Assembly (NCBI GenBank): GCA_947456915.1
Contig: CANGUQ010000093.1
Location: forward strand, 1 to 10,912
Direction: 5' to 3'
Origin: Betaproteobacteria bacterium
GTDB taxonomy: Bacteria; Pseudomonadota; Gammaproteobacteria; Burkholderiales; CAIKXV01
Length of the DNA: 10,912 bases
Positions 1 to 8,107 of this stretch are shown here, one piece after another; position 1 is the stretch's first letter, and each line of letters opens with the position of its first letter. The notes under the pieces are model-generated. The model had not been told where the DNA came from. It did no database searches and worked only from the letters and a program-made list of their open reading frames with translations. The position numbers were made by a program, and so were the translations under genes.

Positions 1-463
1 CGGTGAGTGGCTGCGCCATGCGCTGCGTCCACCGCCGCGCCCAGCCGTCGCGGCTGCGCAGCCGGCGCACCACGCCGTTCTGGGCGATCTCGGTCCACGT
101 CACGCCGTGCGCGCGGCACCAGGCGGCCACCGCGCGGTCGCGGTCCCAGGTGAGCCGGGTGCCGGTCTCCTCGTGGCTGAACAGCGCATCGAAGCGATGC
201 GTCCGGTGCAGCGCGCTCAGCACTTCAGCCATCTCGCCGCGACGGTAGACGAGTGCGCCGCCGCGCGCACGCAGCGCCGCGTCGAGCTCGGCCAGACACT
301 GATCGATGAACACGAGGTGGGAGGCATCGTACTCGGGCGAGGCCAGCAGGGTAGGCTCGTACACGTACAGCGCGATCAGCGCACCACGCTCGGCAGCGCG
401 CGCGAGCGGCAGGTGATCGTCGATGCGCAGGTCGCGCTTGAACCAGACGACGGATAACGGCAT
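1..463 (-). CDS. phrB: DNA photolyase/cryptochrome family protein, N-terminal part (cut by window edge)
   Basis: The reverse strand from an ATG at 463 reads without a stop to the left edge (154 codons), so the C-terminal FAD-binding catalytic domain lies outside the window. The start (MPLSVVWFKRDLRIDDHLPL) is the hallmark opening of the photolyase alpha/beta antenna domain. Further family signatures are the helix around residues 50-69 (LVFIDQCLAELDAALRARGG) and HEETGTRLTWDRD at 97-109, followed by a WC-rich stretch near 115. Such proteins bind FAD and an antenna chromophore and use blue/near-UV light to reverse cyclobutane pyrimidine dimers; some relatives are signalling cryptochromes or (6-4) photolyases. 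Without the C-terminal half, repair cannot be told from sensory function, so the symbol is provisional. No strong Shine-Dalgarno is visible before the ATG, but the N-terminus fits the family. It is divergent from the cupin gene. Confidence 0.87.
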   Translation of the reverse strand, partial: MPLSVVWFKRDLRIDDHLPLARAAERGALIALYVYEPTLLASPEYDASHLVFIDQCLAELDAALRARGGALVYRRGEMAEVLSALHRTHRFDALFSHEETGTRLTWDRDRAVAAWCRAHGVTWTEIAQNGVVRRLRSRDGWARRWTQRMAQPLT

Positions 464-613
464 GGCGCGGGAAGCACGCCGCAGCGTGCCGGTCGGGGCG
501 GGCGCCGGCGCTGCGCGATGACGGGCGCGGCGGCAGCGGACGAGCGCGCGAGTCTAAGCCCATCCGCGCTATGCTCCCGCCGCCCTGATCCGCGTCGAAC
601 GAGGAGTCTCGCC
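464..613. promoter_or_regulatory. Divergent intergenic region, photolyase / cupin
   Basis: These 150 bases separate the divergent photolyase and cupin starts and should carry promoters for both. The only recognisable elements are on the plus strand: a TATGCT hexamer at 570-575 that resembles a -10 box but has no good -35 partner, and a purine-rich GAGGAG at 601-606 that serves as ribosome binding site for the cupin ATG at 614. No obvious operator or hairpin was seen. The promoter call is weak; the ribosome binding site is convincing and fixes the cupin start. Confidence 0.35.
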
Positions 614-1159
614 ATGCACAAACCCTACCGCCGCATCGTCACCGGTCACGACGCCAATGGCGTCGCTGTCGTGATCGAGGACCGCGCGGCTCCTGCCGTG
701 CGCACCGTCGAGCTGCGCGGCGGCCTGACGATGACCGAGCTGTGGATGAGCGACCGCACGCCGATGGCGATCGACGCGCCCGATGCCACCGCGCAGGTCA
801 AGACACTGCAGCCCCCGGCCAGCGGCAACGTCTTTCGCATCGTGCGTTTTCCGCCGGAGAAGACCTTCATCCACAACCTGACCGGCGAGAAGGCACGCGC
901 CGCGTTCGGCGCCGTCGGCTCGGCCGAGGCGTCGCAGCACACCGAGAACGTGCGCCATCCGCTGATGCACAAGACGCGCACCGTCGACTACGGCATCGTG
1001 CTCGAGGGCGAGATCTGGCTGGTGCTCGACGATTCGGAAGTGCTGTGCAGGCAGGGCGACATCATCATCCAGCGCGGCACCAACCACGCGTGGAGCAACC
1101 GTTCCGATGCCGACTGCGCAGTCGCGTTCATCCTGATCGACGGCCAGCACGACGCCTGA
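614..1159 (+). CDS. Small cupin-fold protein of unknown substrate
   Basis: This 181-residue protein has a cupin_2-type beta-barrel in its C-terminal half. Residues 119-140 form a first cupin motif with YGIVLEGEIWLVLDD. Residues 148-162 form the second motif, where GTNHAWSN (155-162) matches the GxxHxxxN pattern with H158 and N162. In motif 1 the usual HxH...E metal set looks reduced: H119 is present, but threonine 121 and aspartate 125 appear where the second His and the Glu are expected. The N-terminal ~100 residues (VVTGHD-like opening, later FRIVRFPP) are typical of small proteobacterial cupins that occur singly. Substrate and reaction are not known; it may be a dioxygenase, isomerase or non-enzymatic ligand binder. 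ATG 614 is chosen because GAGGAG lies 7 bases upstream and homologues begin with this YRRIVTGHD pattern, although the frame is open back to 518. Confidence 0.85.
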   Translation: MHKPYRRIVTGHDANGVAVVIEDRAAPAVRTVELRGGLTMTELWMSDRTPMAIDAPDATAQVKTLQPPASGNVFRIVRFPPEKTFIHNLTGEKARAAFGAVGSAEASQHTENVRHPLMHKTRTVDYGIVLEGEIWLVLDDSEVLCRQGDIIIQRGTNHAWSNRSDADCAVAFILIDGQHDA

Positions 1160-1185
1160 GCGTCGCACTGCCCCAGCGCTGCGGC

Positions 1186-1203
1186 CTGCTGCTCAGGCAG
1201 CAG
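1186..1203. other. Hairpin in the convergent cupin/ppx junction
   Basis: CTGCTGC (1186-1192) and GCAGCAG (1197-1203) form a perfect 7-bp stem around the loop TCAG. The hairpin lies across the ppx stop codon in the 33-base gap between the convergent cupin and ppx genes. There is no T-run on either strand, and the right arm encodes the last alanines of Ppx. It could help end transcription in both directions, but it may be a by-product of the alanine codons. Confidence 0.25.
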
Positions 1204-2719
1204 CCTGCTCGAGCTCCTGCAGCGGCCGTATCTCGAGCGTCACGCCGACCTTGCGCCACTGCGCGATCTCCTCGCGCAGCAGCGCGGCGGTGAGCGGGTT
1301 GTCGGCGAGCCAGTCCGGCTCCAGCTTGAGTCGGCAGCCGTTGCCGGTGAAACGGGCTTCCAGCGCCGGCAGCGCAGCTTCGGTGCGCGATCGGTTGAAC
1401 ACGGCCGACAGGCGCAGGGCGAGGGTGAGCGCGACGTCGACCGGCTCGGCGAGCATGCCCTGCATCTTGTCGAGCGAGCCGCGATGGGCGAGTGCGAGCG
1501 TGGCGAGCCGGCTCTGCTCGCTGCGCGAGAAGCCCGGCATGTCGGCGTTGCGGATGATGTAGGCGGTGTGCTTGTGATAGCCCGAGTGCGCGACCGAGAT
1601 GCCGATCTCGTGCAGTTTCGCTGCCCAGTCGAGCAGCTGGCCGGCTGCTGCCTCGCCGGCCGCGGTCGCCGCCGGACCGGCGAGCAGGTCGCGCAGCAGC
1701 GCGTGCGCGAGCGAGCCTACGCGCCGCGCCTGCGCGCGATCGACGTGATAGCGGTGCATGAACTGCTCGACCGTCAGATCGCGCATGTCGTGGTGCTGTA
1801 CGCGCCCCAGGAGGTCGTACAGCACGCCCTCGCGCATCGCGCCGGTGGCGAGCGGCATCTGCGGGATGTCGAGCGTGGAGAATGCGGTCATCATGATCGC
1901 GAGCCCTCCGGGCAGCACCGGCACGCGATCGGCGCGCAGCCCGGCCAGCGCCAGCGAGTCGAGCCGTTCGATCGAACCGGCGCGGATCATCTGTGCCTTG
2001 AGCCGTTCCAGTCCCTCGAGCGTGATGCCGTTGTCGCTGAAGCCGTTGAACTCGAGCAGTTCGCCCAGCGCGCGCGCGGTACCCGAGGAGCCTACCGCCT
2101 GCTGCCACGCGCCGCGGCGAAACGCCTTGCGGATCGTCTGCAGTTCGGTGCCGGCGGCGGTCTCGGCGGCGCGGAAGTTCGCCTTGTTGAGCTTTCCGTC
2201 GCCGAAGTGGCGCAGCGAGTAGCTGACGCAGCCCATGTACAGGCTCTCCAGCCGCGCCGGCTTCAGGCCGGAGCCGATGATGAACTCCGTCGACCCGCCG
2301 CCGATGTCGATGACCAGCCGGGCAGCCTTGGATGGGGGCAGGCCGTGCGCGACGCCCAGATAGATCAGTCGGGCCTCCTCGCGCCCGGCGACCACCTCGA
2401 TGGGAAACCCGAGAGCGGCCTCGGCCCGTGCCAGGAACTCCTTCGCGTTCTTGGCCACGCGAAGCGTGTTGGTGCCCACTGCGCGCACCGCCTCCTTCGG
2501 CAGCCCGCGCAGTCGCTCGCCGAACTGGCGCAGCGCCGCCAGCCCGCGCTGCTGCGCCGCCTCGTCCAGCCGCTTGTCCGGCGTGAGCCCGGCGCCGATA
2601 CGCACCGGTTCGCGCAGCGAGTCGAGCGGATAGAGCTGATCGCCGACCACGCGCGCCACCTGCAGGTGGAAGCTGTTCGAACCCAGATCGACCGCGGCGA
2701 GGGTGGACGGCTCGCTCAT
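1193..2719 (-). CDS. ppx: Exopolyphosphatase (Ppx/GppA family)
   Basis: This 508-residue protein cleaves terminal phosphates from inorganic polyphosphate; GppA relatives also hydrolyse pppGpp. It has the ASKHA two-lobe fold: AAVDLGSNSFHL at residues 8-19 is the first phosphate-binding loop and VIDIGGGSTEF at 136-146 the second. REEARLI at 113-119 carries the glutamate (E115) that I align to the catalytic Glu of E. coli Ppx. A C-terminal HD-like helical region (WAAKLHEIGISVAHSGYHKH) follows. Length is close to the ~513 residues of E. coli Ppx, and the long form with the C-terminal domain favours Ppx over GppA, though dual activity is possible. It is the last gene of the rpiA-phoU-ppx direction, starting 58 bases after the phoU stop. 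No clear Shine-Dalgarno precedes the ATG; a short frame overlapping both the phoU stop and this start may couple translation. Confidence 0.93.
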   Translation of the reverse strand: MSEPSTLAAVDLGSNSFHLQVARVVGDQLYPLDSLREPVRIGAGLTPDKRLDEAAQQRGLAALRQFGERLRGLPKEAVRAVGTNTLRVAKNAKEFLARAEAALGFPIEVVAGREEARLIYLGVAHGLPPSKAARLVIDIGGGSTEFIIGSGLKPARLESLYMGCVSYSLRHFGDGKLNKANFRAAETAAGTELQTIRKAFRRGAWQQAVGSSGTARALGELLEFNGFSDNGITLEGLERLKAQMIRAGSIERLDSLALAGLRADRVPVLPGGLAIMMTAFSTLDIPQMPLATGAMREGVLYDLLGRVQHHDMRDLTVEQFMHRYHVDRAQARRVGSLAHALLRDLLAGPAATAAGEAAAGQLLDWAAKLHEIGISVAHSGYHKHTAYIIRNADMPGFSRSEQSRLATLALAHRGSLDKMQGMLAEPVDVALTLALRLSAVFNRSRTEAALPALEARFTGNGCRLKLEPDWLADNPLTAALLREEIAQWRKVGVTLEIRPLQELEQAAA

Positions 2720-2781
2720 CGCGGCGCGCCGTGCCGGGGCGCGGCCGCGGTTGCAGCCCGGCGGATCGGCGGTTCCGTCAT
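2716..2781 (-). other. Possible 21-codon coupling frame between phoU and ppx
   Basis: On the reverse strand an ATG at 2781-2779 shares ATGA with the phoU stop (2780-2778). Its frame runs 21 codons (opening MTEPPIRRA, ending HGAPR) to a TGA at 2718-2716 that in turn overlaps the ppx ATG (2719-2717), again as ATGA. The peptide is Ala/Pro/Arg-rich with no recognisable domain. Its likeliest role, if translated, is to carry ribosomes from phoU to the poorly initiated ppx. In GC-rich DNA an open stretch of this size is unremarkable; only the double overlap makes it notable. Confidence 0.25.
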
Positions 2782-3479
2782 GTACCGACTTCGCGCTCGA
2801 TCTCCTCGGCGCTCACGTGCCGGACGTCCTTGCCCTTGACCAGGTAGACGACGTACTCCGACATGTTCTTCGCGTGATCGCCGATGCGTTCGATCGCCTT
2901 GGCCACCCACAGGATCTCCAGCGACGAGGAGATCGTGCGCGGGTCTTCCATCATGAAGGTGATCAGTTTGCGCACGATCGACTTGAATTCCTCGTCGACC
3001 TGCTCGTCGAGGCGCACCACCTTCGCCGGTACCACCACGTCCAGCCGGGCGAAGGCGTCGAGCGACTGGCGCAGCATGTCCACGGCGATGTTCGCCACGT
3101 GCTTGATGTCGCGGTAGCGCGGCAGCTGGATCTGGTCGCGCTGGTGCAGGTTCTTGGCCATACGCGCGATCTTGGAGGCCTCGTCGCCGATGCGCTCGAG
3201 GTCGGTGATCGTCTTGATCACGGCGAGGATCATCCGCAGGTCGATCGCGGTAGGCTGCCGGCGGGCGATGATGTGGCTGCACTGCTCGTCGATCTCGATC
3301 TCCAGCGCGTTCACGCGGTGATCGGCGTCGATGATCTGATCGCACAGCTCGATGTCGCCCGAGGAGAGCGCGTCGATCGCGCGCGTGATCTGGTGCTCGA
3401 CGATGCCGCCCATCTGGAGCACGCGGGCGCGCACGGATTCCAGTTCGGCGTCGAACTGCTTGGCGGTATGCTGGTTCAT
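2778..3479 (-). CDS. phoU: Phosphate signalling protein PhoU
   Basis: This 233-residue all-helical cytoplasmic protein has two tandem PhoU repeats. The metal-binding helices are TDLERIGDEA at 92-101 and ERIGDHAKNM at 197-206, both with the E..xD pattern that binds metal clusters in PhoU structures. PhoU works with the PstSCAB transporter and the PhoR kinase to switch off PhoB-dependent expression when phosphate is plentiful and limits phosphate uptake. It is usually next to pst genes; here it sits between rpiA and ppx, linking it to polyphosphate turnover, an arrangement I associate with betaproteobacteria. The ATG at 3479 is preceded by AGGGGAG about 10 bases upstream, a good ribosome binding site. 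Its 82-base upstream gap contains a hairpin and a spaced CTGTAAC/CTGTAGC repeat that may be regulatory. Confidence 0.96.
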   Translation of the reverse strand: MNQHTAKQFDAELESVRARVLQMGGIVEHQITRAIDALSSGDIELCDQIIDADHRVNALEIEIDEQCSHIIARRQPTAIDLRMILAVIKTITDLERIGDEASKIARMAKNLHQRDQIQLPRYRDIKHVANIAVDMLRQSLDAFARLDVVVPAKVVRLDEQVDEEFKSIVRKLITFMMEDPRTISSSLEILWVAKAIERIGDHAKNMSEYVVYLVKGKDVRHVSAEEIEREVGT

Positions 3480-3508
3480 GGGCGCTGTGCTCCCCTGCGA
3501 AGGACGAC

Positions 3509-3536
3509 GCTACAGGCTAGCCGCCCAAGGTTACAG
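3509..3536 (-). promoter_or_regulatory. Spaced direct repeat upstream of phoU (possible Pho-box-like site)
   Basis: Read in the phoU direction, CTGTAAC (3536-3530) and CTGTAGC (3515-3509) are direct repeats whose starts lie 21 bases apart, about two helical turns. The PhoB box is built of CTGTCAT-like 7-mers repeated every 11 bases, so these could be first and third units, but no middle unit is visible. Around them GCCGCCC (3520-3526) and GGGCGGC (3546-3552) can pair with a 19-base loop that contains the CTGTAAC copy. Evidence is suggestive only. Confidence 0.25.
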
Positions 3537-3561
3537 CGGCATTGCGGGCGGCGGGAGGCGC

Positions 3562-4224
3562 TCACCGCGCGAACTTTCGTACGCCCGAGGCGCCAGCGAT
3601 CAGGGCGATGTCCGCCGGGCGCCGGGCGAACAGGCCGTTGCACACGACGCCGGTGATCTGGTTGAGCTCGGTCTCCAGCTCGACCGGATCGAGGATGCTG
3701 AGGCCGTGCACGTCGAGGATCGGATTGCCGTTGTCGGTGACGAATCCCTGGCGCAGCGTCGGCTGGCCGCCGAGGCGCGCCAGTGCGCGCGCGACGTGGC
3801 TGCGCGCCATCGGCAGGACCTCGATCGGCAGCGGAAACCGTCCGAGCACCCCGACCAGCTTGCTCTCGTCGGCAATGCAGACGAAGCGCTGCGCCACTGC
3901 GGCGACGATCTTCTCGCGGGTGAGCGCGCCGCCCCCGCCCTTGATCATGTACAGGTGTTCGTTGATCTCGTCGGCGCCGTCGATGTACACCGCGAGCTCG
4001 TCGACGCTGTTCAGGTCGACCACGCGGATACCGGCGGCCGCGAGCTTTGCCGTGCTCGCCTCCGAACTGGACACCGCCCCCTCGATGCGGCCCTTCATCT
4101 TCGCCAGCTCGGCGATGAAGAAGTCGACCGTCGACCCGGTGCCCACGCCGATCACCGCGTCCTCCGGCACGTGGGCCACCGCCGCCTGGGCGGCGGCGCG
4201 CTTGAGTTCGTTCTGCGACGCCAT
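3562..4224 (-). CDS. rpiA: Ribose-5-phosphate isomerase A
   Basis: This 220-residue cytoplasmic enzyme interconverts ribose 5-phosphate and ribulose 5-phosphate in the non-oxidative pentose phosphate pathway. The family motifs are all present: GVGTGSTVDFFI at 26-37 (phosphate loop), SSSEAST at 52-58, YIDGADEIN at 80-88 with D82 and D85, and KGGGGALTREK at 95-105 with K95 and E104, which correspond to the catalytic residues of E. coli RpiA (219 residues) with a one-residue offset. The C-terminus is complete, ending in GVRKFAR. It is first in the minus-strand direction before phoU (82-base gap) and divergent from ilvA. The ATG at 4224 agrees with homologues; a GGGAG about 13 bases upstream is a distant candidate ribosome binding site and overlaps one of the CGCACCGG elements of the intergenic region. 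Confidence 0.97.
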   Translation of the reverse strand: MASQNELKRAAAQAAVAHVPEDAVIGVGTGSTVDFFIAELAKMKGRIEGAVSSSEASTAKLAAAGIRVVDLNSVDELAVYIDGADEINEHLYMIKGGGGALTREKIVAAVAQRFVCIADESKLVGVLGRFPLPIEVLPMARSHVARALARLGGQPTLRQGFVTDNGNPILDVHGLSILDPVELETELNQITGVVCNGLFARRPADIALIAGASGVRKFAR

Positions 4225-4390
4225 GTCTGCGCGAAGGCTCCCGGTGCGTGCATGCGGCAGCCCGGTGGGCGCGCCGGCGCTGCGCCCTCAGCGCACCGGC
4301 ATCTCCGCGTGCGATCATTATTGCAGGAAGCAGCGGCCGACGCACCGGTGGTCGCCGGAATCGGTGCGCTGCCGCTCGACCGCGAAAGCC
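4225..4390. promoter_or_regulatory. Divergent rpiA/ilvA control region with repeated CGCACCG(G) elements
   Basis: This 166-base gap must hold promoters for rpiA and ilvA. It contains four copies of an 8-mer or its 7-base core: CCGGTGCG at 4241-4248 (reverse), CGCACCGG at 4292-4299 and again at 4341-4348 (forward), and CGGTGCG at 4362-4368 (reverse). Copies 3 and 4 can form a 7-bp stem with a 14-base loop. The only AT-rich patch, GATCATTATT (4313-4322), gives -10-like hexamers on both strands: CATTAT at 4316-4321 (plus) and AATAAT at 4322-4317 (minus). Copies 2 and 3 then fall roughly at the two -35 positions. This geometry resembles a shared operator for a divergent promoter pair; the regulator is not identifiable from sequence. 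Confidence 0.45.
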
Positions 4391-5905
<1,515 letters not shown>

Positions 5906-6037
5906 CCGGCGGGCGGCGCATCACGGCAGGCGACAGCGCGCGCGGGGCGCGCCGGCAGCCACCGCGGTCAGGCGTCGGACGCGCCGAGACGTACGCCGCG
6001 TGCTGGACGCGGCGCGGGCGCGCACTACAATAGGAGG
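5906..6037 (+). promoter_or_regulatory. Intergenic region with promoter-like elements for the transglycosylase operon
   Basis: This gap between ilvA and the next operon contains TACAAT at 6026-6031, one mismatch from the -10 consensus. TGGACG at 6004-6009 matches the -35 consensus at four of six positions with a 16-base spacer. AGGAGG (6032-6037) follows immediately and touches the GTG at 6038. CGCCGCG (5994-6000) and CGCGGCG (6008-6014) can pair across a 7-base loop; no T-run follows, so a terminator for ilvA is not shown. Transcription from this -10 would begin at or near the GTG. Confidence 0.45.
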
Positions 6038-8107
6038 GTGATCTCTGCCGTGTCTGCCGTCGACCCCGCGGGCGGGAACCGGGGACGGGCCACGCCTCTT
6101 TCCGGACGACGCGGCCGGCTCTTCGCTGTCTCGCACCTCCTGCGCTCGCGCGGCGTTGTCTGCCTGCTCGCAGCGGCGCTGCTCGCACCTGCGGTTGCGC
6201 CAGCGGCGAGCGCGCCGCGCGCCCCCTCGGCCGCCGCCCTGCAGCAGCAGGACGACGAATTCCTCGCCGCGCGCGATGCGTTTCGCGTGGGCAACACGGC
6301 ACGGCTCGAGCAGGCGGCGGCGCGCGTGCGCGGTCATCCGCTCGAGTCCTACGTGCAGTACTGGCAGCTGCGGCTGCGTCTGGAGTCGGCCGAGGCCGGC
6401 GAGGTGCAGGCATTTCTCGCGCGCCATGCCAACACCCGGGTCGCCGACCTGCTGCGCGCCGACTGGCTGCGCACGCTCGGCCGCCGCGGCCAGTGGGACG
6501 CGTTCGCCGCCGAGCGGCCGCAACTGGTCAATGGCGACGTCGAGCTCGACTGCCTGACGCTTGCCCACCGCCGCGTCGGCGGCGACGCCGAGGCGCTGCG
6601 CGAGGCGCGCGTGCTCTGGTTCAGCCCGCGCGATCTGCCCGAGGCGTGTACTGCGCTGTTTCAGGAGCTGATCAACGGTCACGAACTGCGCGCCGACGAC
6701 GTGTGGGCGCGTATCCGCCTGCTGCTGGAGCAGGGGCAGGTGGCCGCCGTGCGCCGCGTGGCGGCGTTCCTGCCGGCGGGACAGCAACCCGATCCGAAGG
6801 CGCTGGAGCTGGCGGCGAGCAATCCGCAGGCGGTGCTCGATCGCAAGAACGAGCTGCGCACGCGCGCCCAGCGCGAGGTCGTCATGTTCGCCGCGCAGCG
6901 CCTGGCGCGTACCTCGGCGCAGAACGCGGCACAGGCGTGGGGACGGATCGATCAGCTGTTCAGCGAGAGCGAGCGGGCGTACGTCTGGGGCGTGATCGGC
7001 TGGCTCGGCGCGCGCTGGCTCGATCCGGACGCGCTGCGCTGGTTCCGGATGTCGGCCGGTGCGCAACTGAGCGACGAGATGCTGGGCTGGCGGGTGCGCG
7101 CGGGGCTGCGCGCCGGGGCGTGGAGCGACGTGCTCGCGACGATCGAGCAGATGAGCGCGCGCGAGCAGCAGGATCCGGCGTGGCGCTACTGGCGGGCGCG
7201 GGCCCTGCGCGAGCTCAAGCGCGCGGACGAGGCCACGCCGCTCCTGGCGGCGCTGTCGCGGGAGTTCAACTTCTATGGCCAGCTCGCGCTCGATGACATC
7301 GGTCCGGTGCTCGGCGCCCCCTCGCCCCCGCCGTTCAAACCCTCGCGCGAGGACGTCGAGGCGGTGGGCAGGAATGCGTCGATCCAGCGCGCGCTCGTGT
7401 TCTACCGGCTGCAGATGCGACTCGAAGGCAATCGCGAGTGGTTCTGGGCGATCCGCGGAATGAAGGACGAACAGCTGCTGACGGTGGCGGAGTTCGCGCG
7501 CCGCAACCGGCTGTGGGACCGCGCGATCGCCACCGCCGATCGCACGCGCGAACTGCACGACCTGTCGCTGCGCTTCGTCGCGCCGTTTCGCGAGGAGCTG
7601 CAGCCGCATCTGCGCAACCAGCAGCTCGACGAGGCGTGGGTGCTGGGACTGATCCGGCAGGAGAGCCGGTTCATCGTCGAGGCGCGCTCGAGTGCCGGCG
7701 CCTCCGGGCTGATGCAGCTGATGCCGGCGACGGCGGCGTGGGTCGCCAAGCGCTCCGGCGTACTCGACTTCCGGCAGGGCCTGATCACCGACGTGCAGCT
7801 CAACCTCAACCTGGGCACGGCCTACCTGCGCACCGTTCTCAACGACCTGGACGACCATCCGGTACTCGCCTCGGCGGCATACAATGCCGGTCCTGGCAGG
7901 GCCCGCGCGTGGCGCAGCGTCCAGCCGCTGGAGGCCGCGATCTACGCCGAGTCGATCCCGTTCGGCGAGACCCGCGACTACGTGAAGAAGGTGATGTCCA
8001 ACGCCGCCTTCTACGCGCAGGTCTTCGGCCACCAGCTCACTTCCCTGCGCGCGCGCATCGGCACGATTCCCGCGCGCTCGAACACTCCTCCCGGCAACAT
8101 TCCATGA
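6038..8107 (+). CDS. slt: Soluble lytic murein transglycosylase (Slt70-type)
   Basis: This protein of up to 689 residues cleaves peptidoglycan glycan strands in the periplasm, forming 1,6-anhydromuramyl ends. The N-terminus has basic residues to about 38 followed by a hydrophobic core (VVCLLAAALLAPAV) and an ASA-P boundary near 59, a cleavable signal peptide. Residues ~65-500 are helical, TPR-like repeats that form the ring of Slt70. The C-terminal lysozyme-like domain has the catalytic Glu in IRQESRF (E542), GLMQLMPATA at 557-566, and AAYNAGPGRARAW starting near 613. E. coli Slt70 is 645 residues, so length fits. The start is uncertain: GTG 6038 touches AGGAGG, GTG 6050 is in frame 12 bases beyond it, and there is no in-frame ATG near the signal peptide. 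The stop overlaps the next start by ATGA. Confidence 0.93.
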   Translation: MISAVSAVDPAGGNRGRATPLSGRRGRLFAVSHLLRSRGVVCLLAAALLAPAVAPAASAPRAPSAAALQQQDDEFLAARDAFRVGNTARLEQAAARVRGHPLESYVQYWQLRLRLESAEAGEVQAFLARHANTRVADLLRADWLRTLGRRGQWDAFAAERPQLVNGDVELDCLTLAHRRVGGDAEALREARVLWFSPRDLPEACTALFQELINGHELRADDVWARIRLLLEQGQVAAVRRVAAFLPAGQQPDPKALELAASNPQAVLDRKNELRTRAQREVVMFAAQRLARTSAQNAAQAWGRIDQLFSESERAYVWGVIGWLGARWLDPDALRWFRMSAGAQLSDEMLGWRVRAGLRAGAWSDVLATIEQMSAREQQDPAWRYWRARALRELKRADEATPLLAALSREFNFYGQLALDDIGPVLGAPSPPPFKPSREDVEAVGRNASIQRALVFYRLQMRLEGNREWFWAIRGMKDEQLLTVAEFARRNRLWDRAIATADRTRELHDLSLRFVAPFREELQPHLRNQQLDEAWVLGLIRQESRFIVEARSSAGASGLMQLMPATAAWVAKRSGVLDFRQGLITDVQLNLNLGTAYLRTVLNDLDDHPVLASAAYNAGPGRARAWRSVQPLEAAIYAESIPFGETRDYVKKVMSNAAFYAQVFGHQLTSLRARIGTIPARSNTPPGNIP

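Noticed and set aside
518..613. A longer cupin protein starting at ATG 518.
   Set aside because: The added residues look non-conserved and the GAGGAG site at 601-606 is placed for ATG 614.
1186..1203. A rho-independent terminator between the cupin and ppx genes.
   Set aside because: A 7-bp stem is present, but there is no T-run on either strand and one arm is coding; kept only as a low-confidence hairpin.
1484..2839. A 451-codon plus-strand frame antisense to ppx.
   Set aside because: No domain and typical shadow composition; ppx motifs on the other strand are unambiguous.
3542..4390. A 5' extension of ilvA, because its frame is open upstream to 3542.
   Set aside because: The extension is antisense to rpiA and has no family similarity; the IlvA N-terminus starts at 4391.
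5921..8032. A 703-codon minus-strand frame antisense to slt.
   Set aside because: Low-complexity Arg/His/Gln-rich translation with no recognisable family; the plus-strand slt reading has a signal peptide and catalytic motifs.
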